NCBI GenBank assembly: GCA_031271295.1
Contig: JAISVZ010000003.1
Location: forward strand, 1-39,207
From: Clostridiales bacterium
GTDB lineage: Bacteria > Bacillota > Clostridia > Lachnospirales > WQUN01
Length of the DNA: 39,207 nucleotides
Direction: 5' to 3'
The notes beneath the pieces were generated by a model. It ran no database searches. It was given only the letters and a program-made list of their open reading frames with translations, and was not told the DNA's origin. Of the stretch, positions 7,281 to 15,708 are shown in pieces. Position 1 is the stretch's first letter. Each line of letters opens with the position of its first letter. A program made the position numbers and the translations under genes.

Positions 7281-10200
7281 ATGCATTTAAAAAGGCTTGA
7301 AATACAAGGTTTTAAATCCTTTCCGGAAAAAACCAAGCTGGATTTTACAACCGGAATAACAACGGTTGTTGGCCCCAACGGAAGCGGTAAAAGCAACATT
7401 TCCGACAGTATCCGCTGGGCGCTTGGCGAGCAAAGCGCCAAAAGCCTGCGCGGCGGCAAAATGGAGGATATTATTTTTTCCGGCACACAAAACAGGCGTC
7501 CGCTCCAGTTTGCGGAGGTCTCTTTGGTTTTGGATAACGAGGATAAAAAAATCCCGGCGGAATTCTCGGAGGTTAAGGTAACGCGCCGTGTGTACCGCTC
7601 CGGCGAGGGCGAATACTTTCTTAACGGCATAAACTGCCGCCTGAAGGATATCCACGAACTTTTTATGGATACCGGTATAGGCAAGGAAGGGTATTCAATA
7701 ATCGGGCAAGGCAAAATAGATGAAATTTTAAGCGCTAAATCTGCGGACAGGCGTTTGCTTTTCGAGGAAGCGGCGGGAATTGTAAAATTTAAAAACCGCA
7801 AAACGGAAGCCGAAACCAAGCTTGAACGCGAAAGGCTGAATTTAACCCGCGCGGAAGATATTATCGGCGAAATAGAATCCCAGCTTGAACCTTTGCATGA
7901 GCAATCCGAAGCGGCAAAAAAGTTCCTCTCGTTTTCGGAGCGGCTAAAATTGGTGCAGGTAAATATTTTTCTAAGGGAAGCCGAAAGTTCGCAGGAAAAA
8001 ATTTCGGCGTTAGCTCAGCGTATTGAGGAGCTGCAAAACTCCATAGCGGAAGATACCGGAGAGAGAGATAATTTACGAAAACTCACCTTGGAGTTAAAAC
8101 GCGCCTTGGAGGAACAAAACGACGGATTAAAAGCGCTGGAAAAAAAGCTCGCAAGTTTGCGCCAAGGTTACGACCAAAAGGAGAACGATATACGCCTTTA
8201 CGCGGAAAAAACCGCGCACACGGAAAAGGATATAACGCGGCTTAGATTGGAAATTGAAAAAAAACGCGATGAAATAACCGCCAAAACTTCGGTGCGAAGC
8301 GGCTTTGAAAAGCACATGGCTTCGCTTTCCGAAAAGCTTGAAACCGTTAACGCGGATTTGGAGGGCTATCAGGCGGATTTTGAAAGTTTAAGCGGCGCGT
8401 TGCTTGAATCGGAAAACAAACTTGCCGAGTTTAACCACAGAATATACGATAAAATGAACGAAATATCCGAAAAGAAAAACGCCGCGGAAAAACTGAGCGG
8501 GCTTTACGAAACGTTGGAATCTAAAAAAGAACAGCTTAACACGGAAAAAGAAAACATTTCGGAAAAAATATCGGAACTGAGTGAAAAAATACATATACTT
8601 GCCGAAAAAAAGGCCGGAATTATTAAGGAGAAAACCGAAACGCAGAACAAGCTGAATTTTTTCGGCGACGAGTTAAAAGCTCTTGAAGTTTTGGAAAAAG
8701 GAAAAACCGAAGAGCTCGGCGGCGTATATAAAAGCTACAACACGGCAAAAGCTCGGTTAAAGCTGCTTACCGAATTGGAAGAGGGTTACGAGGGTTATTT
8801 AAAAAGCGTAAAGTCAATATTAACAAAAAAGAAGGAAGAGCCGGAAAGGTTTAAAAATATCTTAGGCGCGCTCGGTTCCCTTTTAAGCGTGCCGCCGGGT
8901 TTTGAAACAGCGATAGAAACCGCGCTTGGCTCTCATATTCAAAACATTGTAACCGAAACGGAATACGATACAAAAGAGGCTATTGAATACCTTAAAGCAA
9001 ATAAGCTTGGCAGGGCAACATTTTTGCCTTTAAGCGCAATAAAACCAAGGCCGATTGGCGGCATAGCGGAAAAACTCGCCAAGGAAAAAGGTTTTGTCGG
9101 AATCGCCAGGGATCTTATTTCTTACGACGCAAAGTTTGAGAATATTTTTTCAAACATACTTGGCAGGGTAATTGTAACCGATAATTTCGACGACGCGCTT
9201 ATAATGTTTAAAAAGTACAACTACGCTTACAAAATTGTTACAAAGGGCGGGGAGCTTCTAAACGCGGGCGGAGCGATAACCGGCGGCGATACCGAAAATT
9301 CGGGTTCGAAAATATTCGGGCGCAGCCGCGAAATTGCCGTTTTAACCGTTCAAACCGAGGAGCTTAGAATAAAAAGGGATTCTTATATTGGCTTAATTGA
9401 GGAATTGCGGCAAAAAGCGGCATCCGCAAACGCAAAATCCGCGTCTATGCTTGAAAGCCTTCATAAAATAAACATAGAGGAATCCGCTTTGGCGCAGGAG
9501 GAAACTCAGCTTGGCACAAACAGAAGCGCGGCGCTTAAACGAAAGGAAGAAATAAAAAACGAGGACGAGGAAGTTTTAAAGGAAATTGTAAATACCAACA
9601 AAGCCATTCGCGAGGCGAATTCTTTGGCGGCGGAAACAGAAAAACAGCTTGGCGAAATAAAGGGCGAAATGCTGGCATATCAAACAGAGCTTGCCCAAAG
9701 CCGCGAAGAAAAGGATATTAGAGTAAAAATAATTACGGATTTAAAAATAGAAGAAGCGAGCATAAACGAAAAGCTTAAAAGTACGGGCGAAAATATTAAG
9801 CGGTTAGACGAAGAAGCGAAAACCAAAATGCAGGAAATAGGTAAATCCGAGGAAGAAATAAAAAATCTTTCGGATAAAAAAGCGTCTTTCGCCGAGGCGT
9901 CGGAAAAAGCGGCGCAGGAAGCGGAGCGGTTTTTGGAATTAATAGGCAAGAACGAGGGCGAACTTTTAACCGCCGAAGGGGAAGCCGCCAAAACAACGGA
10001 GGATATTGCATCTTACGAGGAAAAAACCGAGGAATTTACCCAAAGGCTTGGCACGGTGCAAAACGAATTAACAAGGCAAAGCGCGAAAATGGAGCAGGCG
10101 CAGGAAGAAATACGCCGCCTTTACGATTTAATGTGGGACGATTACGAGCTTACGCTAAATACCGCAAAGCAGTACGAAAGGCTGGATAAAAGCACAAGGG

Positions 10201-10850
10201 ATTTAACCGGCGAGGAACGCGAAATTAAAAACGAAATAAAAGCTCTTGGCAATATCAACGTCGGAGCGATAGAAGAATTTCGCGAAAAGAAGGAACGCTA
10301 CGACTTTTTGCAAGCTCAAAGGGACGATATAATAAAAGCGGAGGAAGCGCTGAAAGATTTAATTAAAGACCTTACATCCCTTATGGAAGAACAGTTCAGG
10401 CAGCAGCTAACCGTTATTTCCCACAACTTCAGCATTGTTTTTTCCGAGATGTTCGGCGGCGGAAGCGCGGGGATTATGCTAACCGACGAGGAAAACATTT
10501 TGGATGCGGGAATTGAAATTATCGCGCAACCGCCGGGTAAAAAACTGCAAATAATGTCGCTGTTATCCGGCGGGGAACGCTCGCTTACGGCAATGGCGGT
10601 GCTCTTTGCGATTCTCAGAATGAAACCGTCGCCGTTTTGCGTTTTAGACGAAATAGACGCGGCGCTTGACGACGCAAACGTAATACGCTTTACAAACTAC
10701 CTTAAAAATTTTTCGCACGAAACACAGTTTATCCTTATTTCACATAAAAAAGGAACAATGGTTGCCGCCGACGCGCTCTACGGCGTTACAATGCAGGAAC
10801 AGGGAGTATCCAAGCTTGTTTCGGTAAATTTGGCGGCGGCGGGGGAATAA
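7281..10850 (+). CDS. smc: Chromosome segregation protein SMC
   Basis: Condensin ATPase that with ScpA and ScpB organises and segregates the chromosome. The Walker A loop GPNGSGKSN is at residues 31-39. Two long coiled-coil arms flank a hinge at about 520-680, which contains GFETAIETALGSHIQNIV and the GGAITGG turn. The C-terminal half-ATPase carries LSGGERSLTAMAVL from 1095 and Walker B FCVLDEIDAALDDANV from about 1119. The 1189-residue length is standard for bacterial SMC. It starts directly at the stop of the phosphoesterase gene. scpA/scpB are not in the window. Confidence 0.97.
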   Translation: MHLKRLEIQGFKSFPEKTKLDFTTGITTVVGPNGSGKSNISDSIRWALGEQSAKSLRGGKMEDIIFSGTQNRRPLQFAEVSLVLDNEDKKIPAEFSEVKVTRRVYRSGEGEYFLNGINCRLKDIHELFMDTGIGKEGYSIIGQGKIDEILSAKSADRRLLFEEAAGIVKFKNRKTEAETKLERERLNLTRAEDIIGEIESQLEPLHEQSEAAKKFLSFSERLKLVQVNIFLREAESSQEKISALAQRIEELQNSIAEDTGERDNLRKLTLELKRALEEQNDGLKALEKKLASLRQGYDQKENDIRLYAEKTAHTEKDITRLRLEIEKKRDEITAKTSVRSGFEKHMASLSEKLETVNADLEGYQADFESLSGALLESENKLAEFNHRIYDKMNEISEKKNAAEKLSGLYETLESKKEQLNTEKENISEKISELSEKIHILAEKKAGIIKEKTETQNKLNFFGDELKALEVLEKGKTEELGGVYKSYNTAKARLKLLTELEEGYEGYLKSVKSILTKKKEEPERFKNILGALGSLLSVPPGFETAIETALGSHIQNIVTETEYDTKEAIEYLKANKLGRATFLPLSAIKPRPIGGIAEKLAKEKGFVGIARDLISYDAKFENIFSNILGRVIVTDNFDDALIMFKKYNYAYKIVTKGGELLNAGGAITGGDTENSGSKIFGRSREIAVLTVQTEELRIKRDSYIGLIEELRQKAASANAKSASMLESLHKINIEESALAQEETQLGTNRSAALKRKEEIKNEDEEVLKEIVNTNKAIREANSLAAETEKQLGEIKGEMLAYQTELAQSREEKDIRVKIITDLKIEEASINEKLKSTGENIKRLDEEAKTKMQEIGKSEEEIKNLSDKKASFAEASEKAAQEAERFLELIGKNEGELLTAEGEAAKTTEDIASYEEKTEEFTQRLGTVQNELTRQSAKMEQAQEEIRRLYDLMWDDYELTLNTAKQYERLDKSTRDLTGEEREIKNEIKALGNINVGAIEEFREKKERYDFLQAQRDDIIKAEEALKDLIKDLTSLMEEQFRQQLTVISHNFSIVFSEMFGGGSAGIMLTDEENILDAGIEIIAQPPGKKLQIMSLLSGGERSLTAMAVLFAILRMKPSPFCVLDEIDAALDDANVIRFTNYLKNFSHETQFILISHKKGTMVAADALYGVTMQEQGVSKLVSVNLAAAGE

Positions 10851-10874
10851 AATTCACTTGAAAGGAATATTTTA

Positions 10875-11669
10875 ATGGACAACAGATTGAAGCTTAAAGA
10901 CAAAAAGAGAATAGTAATAAAGGTGGGAACCACAAGCTTAACATACCCCAACGGGCGTATAGACCTGAAGCGCGTATCCAATTTGGCGTGGGTTTTAACG
11001 GATTTGCGAAGCGGCGGGCGCGAGGTAATGCTTGTATCTTCCGGAGCAATCGCCGTGGGCGCGGAAAGGCTGAAACTTGCCGAGCGGCCGGCGGAAGTAA
11101 AGGGAAAACAGGCGGCTTCGGCGGTGGGGCAGGCAATACTTATGCAAATGTATGAAAACTTTTTTATGCAGTACAACCAGGTAATTGCGCAAATTTTATT
11201 AACAAAGGACGTTTTAGAGGACGAAACGCGAAAACTTAACGCCAGAAACACATTTTTTACGCTGTTCGAAATGGGCGTTATACCGGTTGTTAACGAAAAC
11301 GATACGGTATCGGTTGAAGAGCTGGGGTTTTCCGAAAACGACGAACTTTCGGCTTATGTGGCGTGCCTTACCGACGCGGATTTACTAATAATTTTATCCG
11401 ACAAGGACGGGCTTTACGCCGGAGGCGACCCGGACGTTAACCCAAATTCAGTGTTAATTGACGAGGTTTCCGAAATAAACGGCGATATAATAGCTTTGGC
11501 GGGCGAAACGAAAAGCAAGCTCGGCACCGGCGGCATGGCAACAAAACTTGTTTCCGCAAAAATGGCCGTTGATAACGGAATAGACGTTATAATGGCGTCC
11601 AACCGGGATCCGTCAATTATTTTCAAAATTTTGGACGGAGAAAAACACGGTACGCTATTCGTGAGTTAA
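10875..11669 (+). CDS. proB: Glutamate 5-kinase, short form without PUA domain
   Basis: First step of proline synthesis: ATP-dependent phosphorylation of L-glutamate. The amino-acid-kinase fold is shown by VIKVGTTSLT (residues 15-24), MLVSSGAIAVGAERL (about 53-67), VVNENDTVS (about 138), ILSDKDGLY (about 176) and KLGTGGMATKL (about 215). At 264 residues it ends after the kinase domain and lacks the C-terminal PUA domain of the E. coli enzyme; short forms are common in Bacillota. AAAGGA lies eight bases before the ATG, 24 bases after smc. No proA is next to it; the following gap is AT-rich. Confidence 0.93.
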   Translation: MDNRLKLKDKKRIVIKVGTTSLTYPNGRIDLKRVSNLAWVLTDLRSGGREVMLVSSGAIAVGAERLKLAERPAEVKGKQAASAVGQAILMQMYENFFMQYNQVIAQILLTKDVLEDETRKLNARNTFFTLFEMGVIPVVNENDTVSVEELGFSENDELSAYVACLTDADLLIILSDKDGLYAGGDPDVNPNSVLIDEVSEINGDIIALAGETKSKLGTGGMATKLVSAKMAVDNGIDVIMASNRDPSIIFKILDGEKHGTLFVS

Positions 11670-11739
11670 TAAATTTTTAACTATGCCAAAAGAATTGTAT
11701 TCAATACAGTTTTGCTCAATTATTTGGAAAATTTTAAAA

Positions 11740-11770
11740 TTGACAATATCCTTTACATTTATGCTCTAAT
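11740..11770 (+). promoter_or_regulatory. Possible extended -10 promoter in AT-rich gap
   Basis: TTGACA (11740-11745) and TG-c-TCTAAT (-10 at 11765-11770) with a 19-base spacer. The spacer is long, but the TGn extension can compensate. A small perfect palindrome, TGTATT-c-AATACA, lies upstream at 11696-11708. No gene starts directly downstream. Confidence 0.35.
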
Positions 11771-11776
11771 GGTTTA

Positions 11777-11876
11777 TATTTAATATCACTGCAAAATAAA
11801 AACATACAAATAATAAAAATATGTGAAAACGTTCATTGCTAACAAACGGCGTGATTGGTGGAAACATATTTTTTTT
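11777..11876 (+). ncRNA. Candidate small RNA or orphan leader
   Basis: The roughly 400 bases between proB and the BlaI-type gene have no recognisable protein. Between the possible promoter at 11740-11770 and a run of eight T (11869-11876) lies a segment whose ends pair: AAATATGT (11817-11824) with ACATATTT (11864-11871), closing a 39-base loop. Promoter, paired ends and a T-run fit a transcript of about 100 bases. No known RNA family is recognised, and AT-rich DNA produces such pairings by chance. Confidence 0.25.
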
Positions 11877-12022
11877 ACTTATAAAGAGTGTTAGAACTTT
11901 TTATACCCAGTTATATTTTTTATTTTCGATGAAGGCTAAACGTGAGTATGACAGGCTTTAGACTAATTGCTTATTGTAAAGCTAAAGAAGCAAAGAGTGT
12001 TGAAAGAAGTTATGATAAAGTG

Positions 12023-12051
12023 TTGACAATCGAAAAATGTAGCAATATAAT
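12023..12051 (+). promoter_or_regulatory. Consensus sigma-A promoter for BlaI-type gene
   Basis: TTGACA (12023-12028) and TATAAT (12046-12051) with a 17-base spacer: a perfect match to the vegetative consensus. The -35 region and spacer contain a loose inverted repeat, TGTTGACA..TGTAGCA, that could be an autoregulatory site. The start of transcription would be near 12058, so the leader is short. Confidence 0.8.
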
Positions 12052-12072
12052 GTATTTGTGCAGTAAGTATAA

Positions 12073-12495
12073 ATGATAAAAAAATCCAATAAGGAAGGTG
12101 TGATTACAACGTTTACACTTACAAGAAACGAGTTGGAAATTTTAGAACTCATGTGGGATGAAAACCGCCCCCTAACAAGGACGGAAGTTATTGATCTTTC
12201 TCCCGAACGCTCATGGAAATCAAGCTCTATCCATATACTTTTAAATAAGCTTATTGATAAGGGCGCAATTGTTGTTGACGGGTTTATACGAACCGGCAAA
12301 AACTATGGGCGTACATACTCTCCTTCTACCTCCAGAGACGAATACGATAAAACCCGTATCAAGGAACAATTCAAAAAAGGCAAACTTTCAATCGGTGAAT
12401 TGTTCACTTCTTTAATCGAAGACGCTCATCTCGACGAAGCCGATTTAACCGAATTGGAAGATTTGCTTAAAGCCAAAAGAAAAAAGGTTAAATGA
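12073..12495 (+). CDS. BlaI/MecI/CopY-family repressor
   Basis: Dimeric winged-helix repressor of the penicillinase-repressor family. The N-terminus has FTLTRNELEILELMWDENRPLTRTEVIDL, then the wing region WKSSSIHILLNKLIDKGAIVVDG and a C-terminal dimerisation helix bundle. Length 130-140 is normal. Start choice is uncertain: ATG 12073 has no ribosome site, while in-frame GTG 12100 has AAGGAAGG, but only about four bases away. Unlike the usual arrangement there is no BlaR1/MecR1 sensor protease or beta-lactamase beside it; the gene is monocistronic between its own strong promoter and a terminator. What it controls is unknown; autoregulation is likely. Confidence 0.85.
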   Translation: MIKKSNKEGVITTFTLTRNELEILELMWDENRPLTRTEVIDLSPERSWKSSSIHILLNKLIDKGAIVVDGFIRTGKNYGRTYSPSTSRDEYDKTRIKEQFKKGKLSIGELFTSLIEDAHLDEADLTELEDLLKAKRKKVK

Positions 12496-12512
12496 ATATA
12501 CGTCAGACTAAA

Positions 12513-12550
12513 ATGCCTCCGGTTCCCCATCCGGAGGCATTCATTTTTTA
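12513..12550 (+). terminator. Strong intrinsic terminator (convergent genes)
   Basis: ATGCCTCCGG (12513-12522), loop of eight, CCGGAGGCAT (12531-12540), then TCATTTTTTA. It ends the BlaI-type gene. It also lies just past the end of the leftward operon, and a short A-rich stretch before the stem could let it act in that direction. Confidence 0.9.
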
Positions 12551-12559
12551 TGCGGAAAC

Positions 12560-13216
12560 CTATTCCTCTGTTTCGTCTATTTCCGCCGTTGCCGCGTATA
12601 CCCCCAACGCGGTAACTTTAAACGTATCCGCCGCCGCGCCGTTTTCCAACACCTCAAAACTAACCTCAACAGTGTACGGTTTTTCGCTCAAAGCATCAAA
12701 ATTAAAGCTGACTTCCAAAAAATTTTCATTATAGCTGTTGGCGCGCCACATTTCCGCGCGCTTATCCAAAACCGAAGGTTCTTCACTTTCTTCATCTTCT
12801 TGGTATTCAAGCAGCAAAGCTTCAAATTTACACGCCGCGTTTTCGTTTTTAAATTCCATCTCAATACTTACGCTAAGCCCGGTATCGCAGCTTTTAACCG
12901 CTACAACATAAAACCCTACCGCCTTGCTTTTGTCGTAGCATATTTTATCTGCCTTAACCATTTTTAGCTCGCCGTTATATTCTTCGGTTGATATAAGGCT
13001 TCCGGTTTCGTCGTAGCTTGTAACAATCCGCCCGGAAATAACGTTGGCTGTACCAATATAAATTGTGCTGACAATTTTAAATATACCCATTTCCCGGCGG
13101 TAATCTTCATCGTCTATAAGGCTCAGTTGGCCGCTTTCCCATTCCGCTTCCGATACCGTTATATCTCGCTTCAAATTACCGTCGCCGCCGTATGCCTCAA
13201 TTAATACGTACCCCAT
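12560..13216 (-). CDS. Unknown acidic protein, about 218 residues
   Basis: I do not recognise this protein. The start at ATG 13216 (MGYVLIEAYGGDGNLKRD) is chosen because AAGGG lies eight bases upstream; an earlier in-frame ATG at 13279 has no ribosome site. The product has no signal peptide or membrane helix, is rich in Glu/Asp (including EYQEDEESEEPSVLDKR) and seems to be mostly beta-strand with two similar halves: each has a SVS/EVSF-type strand followed by FE(A/V)L. It is the last gene of the leftward run ugd-comEC-holA-zinc-ribbon, 84 bases after its neighbour, and may be functionally linked to the zinc-ribbon membrane protein. Confidence 0.7.
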   Translation of the reverse strand: MGYVLIEAYGGDGNLKRDITVSEAEWESGQLSLIDDEDYRREMGIFKIVSTIYIGTANVISGRIVTSYDETGSLISTEEYNGELKMVKADKICYDKSKAVGFYVVAVKSCDTGLSVSIEMEFKNENAACKFEALLLEYQEDEESEEPSVLDKRAEMWRANSYNENFLEVSFNFDALSEKPYTVEVSFEVLENGAAADTFKVTALGVYAATAEIDETEE

Positions 13217-13300
13217 AAAACCATCCCTTCTGTTTTCAAATAGCGCAAACCTCCGTAGCGTTAACCGCACTTTGCGCATTTTTAAATGTGCGCCCGCTAA

Positions 13301-14575
13301 TTAATACTGCTTTAAAATAAACAGCGGCGGGCGGTTTGTAAGGCTTTTTATATATTCCGCTCCCTGCTCGTAGTTTGTTATTTCCTTAACGTCCCAGGCG
13401 CTATCCATCGACAAATTGCCCACAAACTTTCTGCCCGACGCCGATTCCAAATAGCAAAAATCATCCGTTCCGGATTGAAACACCATCGGTTCATCCTCTT
13501 CGGTTATAAGCGAGTTAAGTTTCATTGCGCGGATAACCTCCGTATAGTCCGACCGTAAATAATCTTTAAACGCCGTTAAATTATAGCCGGGTACCAATTC
13601 CAAATTAATATCCACCAAAGCGGTGTTTATAACCGAGCGGCTTTTTTCGTACATTTCGTAATTTGGAAAAGCCATGTACCATGTATTATTTTCACAGTAA
13701 AGCACGTGCTCCGAAATTGAAGTGCTCTCGCCCTTCGGCGATGTTACCGCCACGCAGTATTTGCCGTCGCGGAAAAGATACCTAAAATCGAACGAACCGC
13801 TTCCGGTGTACATATTCCCAATAAGCGCCGATATCTGGTTGTAGTCGTCGCTGCCAATCTCAACTTTTTTTATTGCCCCGTGAGTATTGCTGTATTTGTC
13901 AAGAACGCTGCGTAAATCCTCACGGGGGAGAAGCCCTCCGCCGTTATTCGCCGAGGATATAATAAAACCGTCCTTTGTTTCGTAGGACGCGAAAATAACA
14001 AGCTCGTTCGACTGCGTAACGCTAAGGCTTGGATAGTCCGCCAAATCCGCAGTTTTAAGGTATAATAGTAAAACGTCGTCGTTAATATTTTCGGGTTTTA
14101 TTCCGGTAACGCCCTCAAAATCGCTCGCTTTTATATATGTTCCGGAAAGATATTCATACAAATAACCCTTGTTTGTTACGTACACCGCGTAGGTTCCGAA
14201 TTTTTCGTAAAACTCCTGCGCCGAGGCGGCAATATCATTTACCGTATCCTCAATTTCGGTAACGGTTTTTTCTTCACTTGCCGTATCTTCCTCGCCGCCT
14301 TCGCTCGGTACTTCCGTTGGCGTCAGCGCCGGCGCCTCGTCCTGCGGTTTTTCCTCCGGAACCTGTGCCGGCCGCTCTTCTTGCTCCAAAACAACATCCT
14401 CTTTGGGTTTGGTGTAAACCCCCGTAAAATAAGTAATCCCCAAAAGCAGCACAAGACAAAGAAAAAAAAGCGCCATCGTAATGTGTTTGGTTTTCCTTCT
14501 GTTAATTTTCTCCCCGCAGTACGGGCAGCTTTCGCTGCTCTCGTCTATGGCGGTTTTGCATTTAACGCACAGCAT
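13301..14575 (-). CDS. Zinc-ribbon, single-pass membrane protein
   Basis: The N-terminus is a cytoplasmic zinc ribbon (CVKCKTAIDESSESCPYCG; Cys pairs at residues 3/6 and 17/20). One membrane helix (about residues 34-56, MALFFLCLVLLLGITYF) and an acidic Pro/Glu-rich linker (about 60-105) follow, then a roughly 300-residue outside domain that I do not recognise. The start at ATG 14575 is preceded by GGGAGTGA at good spacing; an in-frame TTG at 14593 lies on the other side of that site. It follows holA by 19 bases. Proteins of this plan are common in clostridia and mostly uncharacterised; a sensory or envelope role is a guess. Confidence 0.8.
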   Translation of the reverse strand: MLCVKCKTAIDESSESCPYCGEKINRRKTKHITMALFFLCLVLLLGITYFTGVYTKPKEDVVLEQEERPAQVPEEKPQDEAPALTPTEVPSEGGEEDTASEEKTVTEIEDTVNDIAASAQEFYEKFGTYAVYVTNKGYLYEYLSGTYIKASDFEGVTGIKPENINDDVLLLYLKTADLADYPSLSVTQSNELVIFASYETKDGFIISSANNGGGLLPREDLRSVLDKYSNTHGAIKKVEIGSDDYNQISALIGNMYTGSGSFDFRYLFRDGKYCVAVTSPKGESTSISEHVLYCENNTWYMAFPNYEMYEKSRSVINTALVDINLELVPGYNLTAFKDYLRSDYTEVIRAMKLNSLITEEDEPMVFQSGTDDFCYLESASGRKFVGNLSMDSAWDVKEITNYEQGAEYIKSLTNRPPLFILKQY

Positions 14576-14594
14576 AATATCTTTCACTCCCAAA

Positions 14595-15581
14595 TTACCC
14601 GGCGTATTTTATTATTAAAAGCTCTACGCCCAGTTTATCCGAAACCTTACCCGTTTTAATATCAATGTCGGTTCCAAGGCATTCTTTAAACGCCTGCCGC
14701 AATATATTACGCGAAAAATTACCGCTTTGTTTAATAATCTTTTCAATAACATAATCCTTCAAGTTAAGAATATCCGCAATTTCCTGCTTGCTTTTTTTTT
14801 GTTCTCTTAACTGCGAAGCGCTAATCATAAGCTTAAACTGCCTCGCTATAAGCGCAAGTATGCCCAAAGGGGATTCCTTCATAAATAAAAGTGAGTTATA
14901 TATATCAAGCGCCTCTTTTAAATTTTTATTCCCAATTTCGGCGACAAGATCAAACACCTTAGATTCGAGGGATTTTGTAACAACGGCGGCGATATCTTCT
15001 TTTTCTATTGAATCTTTTGTGTAGTCTATAAGTTTATTAAACTCTGAAATAAGCGTATCCATATCGGCGTTTGCGGTTTGCAAAAACAGAGCGCAAACAG
15101 CCGGAGAAATCATTCTTTTGTTAGTTTTGGCAATACCGGTTAGCCATTTAATTAAATCGCTCGTGCCCGGAGTTTTAAACTCCACACATCCGCCGCTTTT
15201 TGAGGCGGATTTAAAAATTGTAAGCCGCTTATCTATTTTTTCCTCTATAAAAATAACTATCGCGCTTTCGGGAATACTTTTGAAGTATTTTTCGGTTTTT
15301 TCCGTTTCGTCCTTTTTGCCAGCTGCGAAAACACCGGAATTTTTTATTACTACAACACGCCTCTCCGCCAAAAACGGCGCGGTTTCGCAGTAGCCCATAA
15401 GAGCTGCCGCGCTATAGGTTTTATCGTCGAGTGTATCCAAATTCATAAGGCGTGCCTCTGGCGGCAAAACTGCGTCTGATATTTTTTGCGCGTACAGGTT
15501 TTTCAGGTAGTTTTCATCCCCGTAAAAAACATAGAGATTGCTGAAATTGAGGGTTTTAATTTGCTCTTTAAGGTCTTTCAT
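14595..15581 (-). CDS. holA: DNA polymerase III delta subunit
   Basis: Clamp-loader subunit that opens the beta sliding clamp. Seen: N-terminal NLYVFYGDENYLKNLYAQKI (the usual degenerate P-loop region), RRVVVIKNSG, the AAA+ lid region and the C-terminal collar (SPLGILALIARQFKLMISASQLR, LKDYVIEKIIKQSGNF). The 328-residue length is typical. AAGGATG lies eight bases before the ATG. It follows comEC, the conserved order in Bacillota, with a gap of 114 bases that contains a short tandem repeat. Confidence 0.93.
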   Translation of the reverse strand: MKDLKEQIKTLNFSNLYVFYGDENYLKNLYAQKISDAVLPPEARLMNLDTLDDKTYSAAALMGYCETAPFLAERRVVVIKNSGVFAAGKKDETEKTEKYFKSIPESAIVIFIEEKIDKRLTIFKSASKSGGCVEFKTPGTSDLIKWLTGIAKTNKRMISPAVCALFLQTANADMDTLISEFNKLIDYTKDSIEKEDIAAVVTKSLESKVFDLVAEIGNKNLKEALDIYNSLLFMKESPLGILALIARQFKLMISASQLREQKKSKQEIADILNLKDYVIEKIIKQSGNFSRNILRQAFKECLGTDIDIKTGKVSDKLGVELLIIKYAG

Positions 15582-15644
15582 AATTTAGCATCCTTATAAA
15601 ATAGATTTGAAAGATTTAAGTTAAACTTATGCCGTGTTTTACCT

Positions 15645-15708
15645 GCTGCGCTGCGCTTTACCCGCATACGTTGGCTTTGCCCGCTGCGCTGCGTTTTACC
15701 CGCATACG
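15645..15708. repeat. 38-bp period repeat at the comEC 3' end
   Basis: GCTGCGCTGCG(C/T)TTTACCCGCATACG occurs at 15645-15670 and 15683-15708. The second copy contains the last codons and stop of comEC, so the 3' end of the gene has been duplicated into the spacer before holA, as also seen at rdgB. Confidence 0.8.

Noticed and set aside
11948-12076. A 42-codon frame (MTGFRLIAYCKAKEAK...) ending ATGA at the BlaI-type start
   Set aside because: The consensus promoter TTGACA-17-TATAAT lies inside it, the ribosome site is poor and no family is recognised.
12073-12099. Longer N-terminus of the BlaI-type protein as certain
   Set aside because: Not rejected outright, but ATG 12073 lacks a ribosome site and GTG 12100 has one at short spacing, so the start is left open.
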